From NCBI GenBank assembly GCA_030538335.1, contig JAUNUE010000028.1:1-9426 (forward strand): 9,426 nt of DNA, written 5' to 3'. The translations under genes and the position numbers were made by a program. The notes under the pieces are model-generated. The model saw nothing but the letters and a program-made list of their open reading frames with translations. It made no database searches and was not told where the DNA came from. Shown here one piece after another: positions 1 to 6,586 of the stretch (positions within the stretch are counted from its first letter, which is position 1; each line of letters opens with the position of its first letter). The DNA comes from Allobrachymonas sp. (GTDB lineage: Bacteria; Pseudomonadota; Gammaproteobacteria; Burkholderiales; Burkholderiaceae_C).

Positions 1-499
1 GCTGACGCGCCCGGCGGTAGAGGCGGGCGAGCGGCTGGGTTTTTTGCCCGGTGATCTGGTGCAAAAGGTCGATCCGTACCTGCGCCCGCTGTACGACGCC
101 CTGTACGAGTTGATGGGGTTTGACAAGGTGCAGCGCGCGTTTGAGCGTAACCAACTGGAGATTGCGCCGCTGGCCTTCATGCGCGGGCGCACCTTGAACA
201 ATGCTTTCATCATTCTGGACGAAGCGCAAAACACCACGCCCGAGCAGATGAAGATGTTCCTCACCCGCATTGGTTTTGGCAGCAAGGCCGTGGTCACGGG
301 TGATATCAGCCAGATCGACCTGCCCAAAGGCCAGACCAGTGGCTTGGTCGAAGCCGAGCGCATTCTGAAGCGCGTGCAGGGCATTGCCCATGTGCGCTTC
401 ACCAGTGCCGACGTGGTGCGGCATCCGCTGGTGGCGCGCATTGTCGATGCCTACGACGCCGCCAGCAGCGCCAGCCGCCGTGCGCGTGATGCGGCATGA
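1..499 (+). CDS. PhoH-like (YbeZ-type) ATPase, C-terminal part
   Basis: This is a 5'-truncated gene. The first full codon is at nt 2 and 165 residues remain before TGA at 497-499. The fragment has the conserved C-terminal half of the PhoH family: the LTRPAVEAGE segment at its very start, the Walker B-like box IILDEAQN, and the following VTGD plus QIDLPKG motifs. The Walker A loop would lie upstream of the window. PhoH/YbeZ proteins are cytoplasmic nucleotide-binding proteins linked to RNA metabolism and ribosome maturation, and they often work with the endoribonuclease YbeY; that role is family knowledge. The stop codon overlaps the next start (ATGA, 496-499), so the two genes are probably one operon and translationally coupled. 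The downstream gene is a pseudouridine synthase rather than ybeY. The family call is firm; the exact biochemical role is not established. Confidence 0.95.
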   Translation, partial: LTRPAVEAGERLGFLPGDLVQKVDPYLRPLYDALYELMGFDKVQRAFERNQLEIAPLAFMRGRTLNNAFIILDEAQNTTPEQMKMFLTRIGFGSKAVVTGDISQIDLPKGQTSGLVEAERILKRVQGIAHVRFTSADVVRHPLVARIVDAYDAASSASRRARDAA

Positions 500-1557
500 G
501 CCGACCCTCTGATCCCCCAAAACGCAGCACCTTGCGTCTGGCAGATGCGGTGCCAAAGAAGGCTGCGCCTGCGCCCAAAACAGATCGATCCGCAAACGCC
601 CGCCGCAGCGCACCCACATCTGCAAAGAATCAGCGCGCCGCACCGATGGCAGAGGCAGGCAAGCCCGCCGCAGATGCACAACGCCGCAATGTCTGGCGCA
701 GCGGGGAACCGCCTCCTCCGCGCAAGCCATCAGCATCAGCAACCCCATCCCGCGCATCCACAACCCTTGCCGAAGATTCCGCCAGCACTGCTGCAGGCAC
801 TCGCCTGAACAAGCACATGGCCGACCAAGGCCTGTGCTCGCGCCGCGAGGCCGACGACTGGATTGCCCGTGGCTGGGTCTTTGTCAACGGCGAACCGGCC
901 ACGGTGGGGCAGCGCGTGCAGGCCGATGACGCCGTGCACATCGACAAGATGGCCTACACCGTGCAGCAACAGCAAGTCACCATTCTGCTGCACAAACCCG
1001 TGGGTTATGTCAGCGGCCAGCCCGAAGACGGCCACCAAAGCGCCGCCACGCTGATCGGCAGCCACAGCCGCTGGCATGGCGACAAAAGCCCCATGCGGTT
1101 TTTGCCGCGCCAGTTGCGCGGCCTGGCGCCTGCCGGGCGGCTGGATATTGATTCCACCGGCCTGTTGGTGCTTACGCAAAATGGCCGCGTCGCGCGGCAC
1201 CTGATCGGTGCGCACAGCACGGTCGATAAAGAGTACCTCGTGCGTGTGGTCTACCACGCACCGCACGGCGAGGTGCGCGAGCAGGTGCAGGCCGTGTTTC
1301 CGGCCGACAAGCTGCAACTGCTGCGCCACGGTCTGGAGCTGGACGGCCAGGCGCTGCAACCGGCGCAGGTCGATTGGCAAAACCCCGAGCAACTGCGCTT
1401 CGTGTTGCGCGAAGGCAAAAAGCGCCAGATTCGCCGCATGTGCGAAGCCGTGGGCCTGCAGGTGGTGGGCCTGAAGCGCGTGCGCATCGGCAAGATCGTG
1501 CTCGGCGATTTGCCCCAGGGGCAGTGGCGGTTTCTGCGCGAAGACGAAAATTTCTAG
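496..1557 (+). CDS. RluF/RsuA-family rRNA pseudouridine synthase with long disordered N-terminus
   Basis: This 353-residue protein isomerises a uridine in rRNA to pseudouridine. Residues 1 to about 101 are low complexity, rich in Ala, Pro, Ser, Arg and Lys, and look disordered. An S4 RNA-binding domain follows at about 102-150 (RLNKHMADQGLCSRREAD, then VFVNGE). The catalytic domain has the motif GRLDIDSTGLL at 214-224, with D217 as the expected catalytic aspartate, then KEYLVRV and the C-terminal REGKKRQIRRMCE block at 306-317. The C-terminus resembles E. coli RluF (23S U2604) more than RluB or RsuA, but this is from memory, so the target uridine is uncertain. The ATG at 496 overlaps the phoH stop by 4 bases, which supports this start through coupling. 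No other in-frame ATG before the S4 domain has an obvious ribosome binding site. The N-terminal tract uses more GCA and other A-ending codons than the catalytic domain. Confidence 0.93.
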   Translation: MSRPSDPPKRSTLRLADAVPKKAAPAPKTDRSANARRSAPTSAKNQRAAPMAEAGKPAADAQRRNVWRSGEPPPPRKPSASATPSRASTTLAEDSASTAAGTRLNKHMADQGLCSRREADDWIARGWVFVNGEPATVGQRVQADDAVHIDKMAYTVQQQQVTILLHKPVGYVSGQPEDGHQSAATLIGSHSRWHGDKSPMRFLPRQLRGLAPAGRLDIDSTGLLVLTQNGRVARHLIGAHSTVDKEYLVRVVYHAPHGEVREQVQAVFPADKLQLLRHGLELDGQALQPAQVDWQNPEQLRFVLREGKKRQIRRMCEAVGLQVVGLKRVRIGKIVLGDLPQGQWRFLREDENF

Positions 1558-1728
1558 AGCGCATTCCTGCGTCATCCCAAAACGCATGGCACGCATCTGC
1601 TGCATTGTTTGTGCCAGACCTTGGCATCACCAGGGGCATTGCCTGCAGGTTGCCCCTTGCAGATCGGGTTTGATGGTATGTTCTCGCGCCGCGCCCCGTA
1701 AGCCCAACGCCTGTCCCGTCTGACCCAC

Positions 1729-2961
1729 ATGCCATCTTCCATTCCAAGCACGCGTCCTCTGCCCATGGCGCAAATCCTGCTGTGCGGCGCTATGGTTGTT
1801 ACCCTGTCGATGGGCGTGCGCCACGGCTTTGGCCTGTGGCTGCAACCCATGACCGAGGCACGCGGCTGGACACGCGAACATTTCTCGTTGGCCATGGCCC
1901 TGCAAAATCTGGTCTGGGGGTTTACGGGCATTTTTGTCGGCATGCTGGCCGACCGCTTGGGCGCTTTCAAGGTGCTGGTGGCCAGTGCCGTGTTGTATGC
2001 CTGCGGGCTGCTGGGCATGGCCTGGTCAACCACGCCCGCCCTGCTTGCCCTGACCTGCGGCGTGTTGATCGGCACGGCGCAGGCCGGCACCACCTATGCC
2101 GTGATTTATGGCGTGCTGGGCCGCAATGTGCCGGCTGACAAGCGCTCGTGGGCCATGGGTGTGGCTGCTGCGGCAGGCTCGTTCGGCCAGTTCCTCATGC
2201 TGCCAACCGAAGGCTGGATGATCACCGCGCTGGGCTGGCAGCAAGCGCTCATCTGGCTGGCGTGTGCCGTGCTGCTGATCGTGCCGCTGGCGCTGGGCTT
2301 GCGTGAGCCGGGCTTGCAGGCGCAGTCGGCGGCGCACCGCCAGCAGGGCGTGCTCGAGGCCATGCACGAGGCGCTGGCGACGCCGAGCTTTCTCTTGCTG
2401 ATGGCAGGCTATTTTGTCTGCGGCTTCCAGGTCGTGTTCATCGGCGTACACATGCCCAGCTACCTCAAAGACCACGGCATGCCGCCACAAGTGGCCAGCT
2501 ATGCACTGGCGTTGATCGGCTTGTTCAATATTTTCGGCACCTACCTGACCGGCACGCTCGGCCAGCGCATGGCGAAAAAGTACATCCTGGCCACCATCTA
2601 CCTCACGCGGGCTGTGGTGATCAGCCTGTTCCTGCTGGCACCGCTCACGCCCACCAGCGTGTATGTGTTTTCAGCCGTGATCGGCTTTCTGTGGCTGTCT
2701 ACCGTGCCGCCCACCAACGCCATGGTGGCGCATATTTTTGGCGTGGCGCATTTGTCCATGCTGGGCGGCATGGTGTTTTTCAGCCACCAGGTGGGGTCTT
2801 TTCTCGGGGTGTGGCTGGGAGGTTTCCTGTACGACAAAACCGGCAGCTACCAGATCGTCTGGCTCATTGCCATTGCGCTGGGCGTATTTGCTGCCTGTGT
2901 CAACCTGCCCATCCGCGAGACGGCGCTGGTGCGCGCACCGCGCCCGCAAGCTGCGGGTTAA
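1729..2961 (+). CDS. MFS transporter, monocarboxylate/OFA-like
   Basis: This 410-residue inner-membrane protein has about twelve hydrophobic helices arranged as two six-helix halves. A central hydrophilic loop lies at about 191-218 (REPGLQAQSAAHRQQ). The MFS signature loop between helices 2 and 3 is visible as GMLADRLGAFKVL at 71-83. The RHGFGLWLQPM stretch at 31-41 and the overall layout recall MCT/OFA-type carriers, which move monocarboxylates or oxalate/formate-like anions by proton symport or antiport. The substrate cannot be read from the sequence. The start is uncertain: neither ATG 1729 nor ATG 1765 (residue 13, MAQILL) is preceded by a Shine-Dalgarno motif. A 53-codon membrane-protein gene begins 12 bases after the stop and is probably cotranscribed. 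Confidence 0.9.
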   Translation: MPSSIPSTRPLPMAQILLCGAMVVTLSMGVRHGFGLWLQPMTEARGWTREHFSLAMALQNLVWGFTGIFVGMLADRLGAFKVLVASAVLYACGLLGMAWSTTPALLALTCGVLIGTAQAGTTYAVIYGVLGRNVPADKRSWAMGVAAAAGSFGQFLMLPTEGWMITALGWQQALIWLACAVLLIVPLALGLREPGLQAQSAAHRQQGVLEAMHEALATPSFLLLMAGYFVCGFQVVFIGVHMPSYLKDHGMPPQVASYALALIGLFNIFGTYLTGTLGQRMAKKYILATIYLTRAVVISLFLLAPLTPTSVYVFSAVIGFLWLSTVPPTNAMVAHIFGVAHLSMLGGMVFFSHQVGSFLGVWLGGFLYDKTGSYQIVWLIAIALGVFAACVNLPIRETALVRAPRPQAAG

Positions 2962-2973
2962 GACCGCCACCGC

Positions 2974-3135
2974 ATGACTGCCCTCAAGCAAACCCTGCTC
3001 TGCGCCTTGGCGCTGCTGGTGCTGGGCGGCGTCTTTGCGCTGTATGCACACCCTGATTTTGTAGCCATGGCGGGCGATGTGATGTGGAGTTGTATGGGCG
3101 CTGGCCACGGCGGATCAGGCCACGCACACCACTGA
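2974..3135 (+). CDS. Small membrane protein with His-rich tail (53 aa)
   Basis: This is a short ORF of 53 codons, ATG 2974 to TGA 3133-3135, and I do not recognise a named family. Residues 1-5 carry one lysine. Residues 6-24 form one strongly hydrophobic helix (TLLCALALLVLGGVFALYA). A short amphipathic stretch follows, then a Gly/His tail GAGHGGSGHAHH at 42-53. Cysteines are at 10 and 40. The likely topology is a single-pass inner-membrane anchor, or less likely an uncleaved export signal, with the tail able to bind metal. It starts 12 bases after the MFS stop, which suggests an operon with the transporter. No clear Shine-Dalgarno is present, so coupling to the upstream gene is possible. Its codon use matches its neighbours. 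I recall similar short anchors in Burkholderiales but cannot cite one. Confidence 0.6.
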   Translation: MTALKQTLLCALALLVLGGVFALYAHPDFVAMAGDVMWSCMGAGHGGSGHAHH

Positions 3136-3141
3136 TTCCAT

Positions 3142-3173
3142 TTGCCATGCGGCCCCTGTCTTGCCGCTAAACT
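3142..3173 (+). promoter_or_regulatory. Possible promoter of the enoyl-CoA hydratase gene
   Basis: A TTGCCA hexamer at 3142-3147 (5 of 6 to the sigma70 -35) precedes TAAACT at 3168-3173 (4 of 6 to -10). The 20-base spacer is longer than ideal. It sits in the gap between the small ORF and the hydratase start, 38 bases before the ATG. The call is tentative. Confidence 0.25.
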
Positions 3174-3211
3174 TCGGCCATCCCTTTCCCTCCACCCTCA
3201 CGGAGCCATTC

Positions 3212-3991
3212 ATGAGCTACACCTGCATCCAAGTCCGCACCGAAGGCGACAAAGTCGGCGTCGTTACCCTTGACCGCCCGAAGGCGCTCAATGCGCTCAA
3301 CGACCAGTTGATGGACGAACTCGGCCAGGCCCTGCAGGCGTTTGATGCTGACGCGGCTATCGGCTGCATGGTCATCACCGGCAGCGAAAAGGCCTTCGCC
3401 GCAGGCGCTGACATCACCGCCATGCAGCACCAGAGTTTTGCCGACGTGTTTGGCGGCGAATTCATCACGCGCAACTGGGAGGCCATCCGCCAGATCCGCA
3501 AGCCGGTCATTGCCGCTGTCAGCGGCTACGCACTTGGGGGCGGCTGTGAACTGGCGATGATGTGCGACTTCATCATTGCTGCCGACACCGCCAAATTCGG
3601 CCAACCAGAGATCAAGCTCGGCATCATCCCCGGCGCGGGCGGTACCCAGCGCCTGCCGCGCGCCGTGGGCAAGGCCAAGGCGATGGACCTGGTGCTGAGC
3701 GCCCGCATGATGGATGCGACTGAGGCCGAACGCGCCGGGCTGGTCAGCCGCGTGGTGGCCGCCGACAAGCTGGTGGAAGAAACGATTGCTGCGGCCCTCG
3801 TCATTGCCAGCCAGCCCCGCCTGGCGGTGCTGGCCGCCAAAGAAGCCGTCAACCGCGCCTTTGAAGCGCCCTTGTCAGAAGGCATGCTGGCCGAGCGCCG
3901 CCTGTTCCACGCGCTGTTTGCCACGCAAGACCAGAAAGAAGGCATGGCGGCGTTTGTGGAGAAGCGACCGGCCCAGTTCACCGGGCGTTAA
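3212..3991 (+). CDS. Enoyl-CoA hydratase (crotonase family)
   Basis: This 259-residue cytoplasmic enzyme hydrates short-chain trans-2-enoyl-CoA to 3-hydroxyacyl-CoA in beta-oxidation or amino-acid catabolism. The sequence follows mammalian mitochondrial crotonase closely. It has AFAAGADI at 61-68 (CoA/oxyanion region), GYALGGGCELAMMCD at 105-119, FGQPEIKLGIIPGAGGTQRL at 129-148, and a C-terminal GMAAFVEKR. The two catalytic glutamates match E113 (rat E144) and E133 (rat E164), and G110 fits the oxyanion glycine, so it should be a true hydratase rather than an isomerase or dehalogenase homologue. ATG 3212 is chosen because CGGAG at 3201-3205 lies 6 bases before it and the protein then has the family's usual length. 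An upstream in-frame TTG at 3161 would add 17 unlikely residues. Substrate range and pathway (paa, fad or branched-chain) are not determinable here. Confidence 0.95.
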   Translation: MSYTCIQVRTEGDKVGVVTLDRPKALNALNDQLMDELGQALQAFDADAAIGCMVITGSEKAFAAGADITAMQHQSFADVFGGEFITRNWEAIRQIRKPVIAAVSGYALGGGCELAMMCDFIIAADTAKFGQPEIKLGIIPGAGGTQRLPRAVGKAKAMDLVLSARMMDATEAERAGLVSRVVAADKLVEETIAAALVIASQPRLAVLAAKEAVNRAFEAPLSEGMLAERRLFHALFATQDQKEGMAAFVEKRPAQFTGR

Positions 3992-4007
3992 GCGCAAAAT
4001 TTTTACC

Positions 4008-4035
4008 TTGACTTAACCCCATAACGCCATCTGCT
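4008..4035 (+). promoter_or_regulatory. Possible promoter of the VWA-protein gene
   Basis: TTGACT at 4008-4013 matches 5 of 6 bases of the -35 consensus. A weak -10, TCTGCT at 4030-4035, follows after 16 bases (3 of 6). It lies in the 84-base gap after the hydratase gene. The -35 is good and the -10 is poor, so confidence is low. Confidence 0.3.
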
Positions 4036-4075
4036 TCGTTTCAGCCATCATCAACAACCAAACGGAGGTTTCTTG

Positions 4076-5635
4076 ATGGCAACCCAAAACCCAACGCACC
4101 CGCGCCGGCGCCTGCTGCCTGTTGTTCTGGCTGTCAGCTTGGTCTTTTCCGGCTTCGGCGCTCCTGCCCAGGCCCAACGCGCCGCCCCCATCGCAAAGCC
4201 CATGCCCTCGCAACAGGGCAATGCGCCCAAAGATCCGGTTCGGTTGGTGGCGCGCAGCCAGCCCGACTTTGCGATGCCCAGCGCCAACGATTGCAACCGC
4301 GCCCCGGTGTTCAGCGAGATACCGGGCCGAACCCCACAGGAAATAGCGCACCCTGCAGCGCCCATTGCTGCAGGCAAGGGCAAAGCCGCGTTGGGCGGGG
4401 CGCGCTACGGCTATACAGGCAGAGCAGGCGCAGACACCATGCTGCGCGAAGTCGCCAGGGCATCGGCTGCCGCACCTGCTCCTGCAGTCCCGGCAGCAAT
4501 GGAGGCAAAAGAAGCGCCCGCTCTGCACAAGCAGGCGCTTGCCAAGCACTCTCCGGCGCCCCAAATTGCGGTTGATCAGCGCGTAACCGCGGGCGTGGTG
4601 GATGACAACGCCGACTTTGCCGAATACCTGGCGTTTCGCGACCGCACCGACGTGCCGCACCGCGTGCGCGACGTGCGCCAGCGCTACCGCCTGCAGGTGC
4701 GTGATGCAGATGGTCGCAATGTGCCTGATGCCCAGGTCACCGTGCGCGGCAGCAGCGGCGCGCACTGGTGGGGCCGTACCGATGCGGCAGGGCAACTCTG
4801 GGTCATGCCCGACAGTTTCGATCCCCAGCCTTCACCGCGTTACCAGGTCACTGTCAAACATGCCCACCAGACCGCAACGGCCACGCTCGCACGTGGACAG
4901 AAAAACGCAGTCGATGTGCAACTGGCGGCACCGCAGCAGCAGGCGCGCAAGGCACAACTCGACATTGTTTTTCTGATCGATGCGACTGGCTCCATGCAGG
5001 ATGAAATCGACAAACTCAAAAGCAGCCTGCAAAGCATCTCCCGCCAGATCGCGCAACTGCCCAGCCAGCCCAGTCTGTGCTACAGCCTAATCGCTTACCG
5101 CGACAAGGGCGACGAATACCTGTTGCGCAGCTACGATTTCACCAACCGGCTCAATGCCTTTCAACAGGCCTTGAACGGGTTGCAGGCATCCGGCGGTGGC
5201 GACATGCCCGAATCCATGGGCCAGGCACTGCACACCACGGTGCACAAGTTAAGCTGGCGCGGTGCAGGCACGACCCGCCTCGTCATCGCCCTGGCCGATG
5301 CACCGCCGCACCTGGACTACGGCGCGCCCTATTACGACGACGCCATGCTTTCTGCCGTGGGCAAAGGCATCAAGGTATTCAGTGTGGGAGCCAGTGGTCT
5401 GGACAAGCAAGGGGAATTCATCCAGCGCCAGATCGCGCAATACACGGGGGGCAAGTTTGTCTTCCTGACCTATGCGCAGGCCAGCAACCCGTCCAGCGGC
5501 GCCGGCACGCAAACGGTGCACGATGTGCAGAACTACTCGGTCGATACGCTTGACAGCCTGATCGTGCGGCTGGTGCGTGAAGAACTGCAAAACTTGCCTG
5601 CCCAGACCATGCAAGGTGCGCAAAAACTCTTATAA
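4076..5635 (+). CDS. Exported von Willebrand factor A domain protein
   Basis: This 519-residue protein is predicted to be secreted or periplasmic. Residues 1-33 form a Sec signal peptide: basic PRRR, a hydrophobic core, and AQA before Q34. There is no lipobox. Residues 34 to about 165 are a low-complexity Ala/Pro linker. Residues 180-200 (FAEYLAFRDR and following) lead into a beta-rich domain at about 203-284 (RYRLQVRDADGRNVPDAQVTVRG) of the carboxypeptidase-regulatory or transthyretin type. The VWA domain spans about 294-466. MIDAS residues are D302, T304 and S306 (DATGS), D376 in GGGDMPES, and D408 in ADAPPH. Only two cysteines are seen, C73 and C335. ATG 4076 follows CGGAGG (4063-4068) at 7 bases; a TTG at 4073 is less likely. 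VWA domains with an intact MIDAS bind protein ligands through a divalent cation; the partner is unknown. The gene stands alone and its stop abuts a tRNA promoter. Confidence 0.9.
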   Translation: MATQNPTHPRRRLLPVVLAVSLVFSGFGAPAQAQRAAPIAKPMPSQQGNAPKDPVRLVARSQPDFAMPSANDCNRAPVFSEIPGRTPQEIAHPAAPIAAGKGKAALGGARYGYTGRAGADTMLREVARASAAAPAPAVPAAMEAKEAPALHKQALAKHSPAPQIAVDQRVTAGVVDDNADFAEYLAFRDRTDVPHRVRDVRQRYRLQVRDADGRNVPDAQVTVRGSSGAHWWGRTDAAGQLWVMPDSFDPQPSPRYQVTVKHAHQTATATLARGQKNAVDVQLAAPQQQARKAQLDIVFLIDATGSMQDEIDKLKSSLQSISRQIAQLPSQPSLCYSLIAYRDKGDEYLLRSYDFTNRLNAFQQALNGLQASGGGDMPESMGQALHTTVHKLSWRGAGTTRLVIALADAPPHLDYGAPYYDDAMLSAVGKGIKVFSVGASGLDKQGEFIQRQIAQYTGGKFVFLTYAQASNPSSGAGTQTVHDVQNYSVDTLDSLIVRLVREELQNLPAQTMQGAQKLL

Positions 5636-5636
5636 T
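5609..5636 (+). promoter_or_regulatory. tRNA promoter overlapping the VWA stop codon
   Basis: A perfect TATAAT lies at 5631-5636. Its bases 5633-5635 are also the TAA stop of the VWA gene. Transcription starting about 7 bases downstream would give a leader of only about 4 bases before the tRNA. The discriminator (TGTGCGGC) is GC-rich, as in stable-RNA promoters under stringent control. The -35 is weak (ATGCAA, 5609-5614, 16-base spacer). Confidence 0.6.
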
Positions 5637-5646
5637 GTGCGGCTTT

Positions 5647-5723
5647 GGCGCTTTAGCTCAGTCGGTTAGAGCGATGGAATCATAATCCACAGGTCCGCGG
5701 TTCGAATCCGTGAAGCGCCACCA
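5647..5723 (+). tRNA. tRNA-Met (anticodon CAT), elongator type
   Basis: This is a 77-base cloverleaf with encoded CCA. The acceptor stem is GGCGCTT (5647-5653) with AAGCGCC (5713-5719), then A5720 and CCA. The D stem is GCTC/GAGC. The anticodon loop is ATCATAA with CAT at 5681-5683. The T stem is CGCGG/CCGTG around TTCGAAT. G1 pairs with C72, so it is not an initiator tRNA. The anticodon stem ATGGA/TCCAC has an A27-C43 mismatch at its top. CAT could also mean tRNA-Ile2 modified with lysidine; overall resemblance favours elongator methionine. It starts 11 bases after the VWA stop and carries its own promoter and terminator. Confidence 0.95.
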
Positions 5724-5730
5724 AATTCCA

Positions 5731-5762
5731 CCCCTTGGTTCTTTCGGGCCAGGGGGTTTTTC
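5731..5762 (+). terminator. Intrinsic terminator after tRNA-Met
   Basis: CCCCTTGG (5731-5738) pairs with CCAGGGGG (5749-5756) as an 8-base stem with one G-T wobble. The loop is 10 bases and TTTTTC follows. It begins 7 bases after the CCA end. Read on the other strand it lacks a T-run, so it serves the tRNA and not the convergent DUF2939 gene. Confidence 0.85.
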
Positions 5763-5776
5763 TTTGGGCTTTTTGC

Positions 5777-6436
5777 TCAAGGCAAGTGCCATTGATCGGG
5801 CCAGAAATTGCCCAACTGCACATCTACCACTTTCCAGGTGAACAGCCCGCGCCGTTGCAGGGTGAGGTAAGGGTCGCCTTGTGCGGCAGGCGTGGCGTGG
5901 ATCACGGCGTGGTTCAAGCCCTTGTACGACAACCGCCACTGCTGCTTGCGCTGGGGCGCGGGTGGGGTGTTTTGCGCTTGTACCTTGAGCAGGCGCGGTG
6001 GTTCCAGCCCGCCATCCGGCATCTGATCGAATGATTGCGGTTGCAGGCGGGGTGCAGGTTCCGGCACGGCAACGCCCAGCCGGTTGAGGCCGGGCATGGG
6101 GTTTTCGCCGTTCATCATCGCGACAATGCCTTGCGGTGATGCCACAGTGACCACCACCGGGTCGATCACCGCATTGGCCAGTGCCATGCCCATGGCGGCA
6201 AGCGGGTTGTTGGGATCAATACCAATCTTGGCAGCCACGCGCGCCTGAAGCTGTGCCTTGAGCGAAGCGCGCACCGCCGTAAAGTCCACGTAGTTGTCCA
6301 TCTTTTCGGCCTTGCGTGCCTGCGCATCGACCTTGAAGCGCGCGAGCATGATCCAGGGCGAGGCGATGTAATAGCCACCGAGCAGCACCACCGCCAATAC
6401 CACCAGCACCAGCCACCACCGTGTCTTTTTCTGCAT
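5777..6436 (-). CDS. DUF2939 family membrane-anchored protein
   Basis: This 219-residue protein matches the DUF2939 pattern, a family of unknown function. It has an N-terminal basic patch (QKKTR), one hydrophobic helix at about 7-27 (WWLVLVVLAVVLLGGYYIASP), then a family-like block DNYVDFTAVRASLKAQLQ at 47-64. That block resembles a small helical or cystatin-like unit in which a 'vector' position is followed by a protonated-base region. The C-terminal third (WRLSYKGLNHAVIHA, then a Leu/Trp-rich end) looks beta-rich. It is probably an inner-membrane anchor with a periplasmic domain. The start at 6436 is the only good ATG before the helix. The only purine-rich element (GAGGA) is about 12 bases upstream, so initiation may be weak. 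It lies downstream of dps on the same strand, but the dps terminator separates them. Confidence 0.75.
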   Translation of the reverse strand: MQKKTRWWLVLVVLAVVLLGGYYIASPWIMLARFKVDAQARKAEKMDNYVDFTAVRASLKAQLQARVAAKIGIDPNNPLAAMGMALANAVIDPVVVTVASPQGIVAMMNGENPMPGLNRLGVAVPEPAPRLQPQSFDQMPDGGLEPPRLLKVQAQNTPPAPQRKQQWRLSYKGLNHAVIHATPAAQGDPYLTLQRRGLFTWKVVDVQLGNFWPDQWHLP

Positions 6437-6539
6437 GGGCTACAAAGTCCTCGTCTGTGAATGGATGCGAAGATTGTGACGCACAACAGCACGGTGGGTG
6501 TTACATAAAGCAAGGGGCGGAAGACCGCAAAACAGCAAC

Positions 6540-6562
6540 AAAAAACCGGCATGAAGCCGGTT
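6540..6562 (-). terminator. Intrinsic terminator after dps
   Basis: Read on the - strand, AACCGGC (6562-6556), loop TTCAT, GCCGGTT (6550-6544) and a further TTTT (6543-6540) form a classic Rho-independent terminator. It begins 24 bases after the dps stop. It should insulate the DUF2939 gene from dps transcription. Confidence 0.9.
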
Positions 6563-6586
6563 CTTGCGTGTCGAAAAATGGCAGGC

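Noticed and set aside
736..1605. 289-codon - strand ORF opposite the pseudouridine synthase
   Set aside because: It is antisense to a well-supported gene in a GC-rich region. Its composition (many His, Gln, Ala and Leu) is typical of shadow frames and no motif is seen.
5647..5723. tRNA as an integration site for a mobile element
   Set aside because: No second copy of the tRNA 3' end, integrase or foreign-looking block is present in the window.
5658..5939. 93-codon - strand ORF ending in a FTDSNRGPVDYDSIALTD-type peptide
   Set aside because: Its C-terminus is the antisense translation of the tRNA gene, a well-known annotation artefact, and the rest overlaps the DUF2939 gene in another frame.
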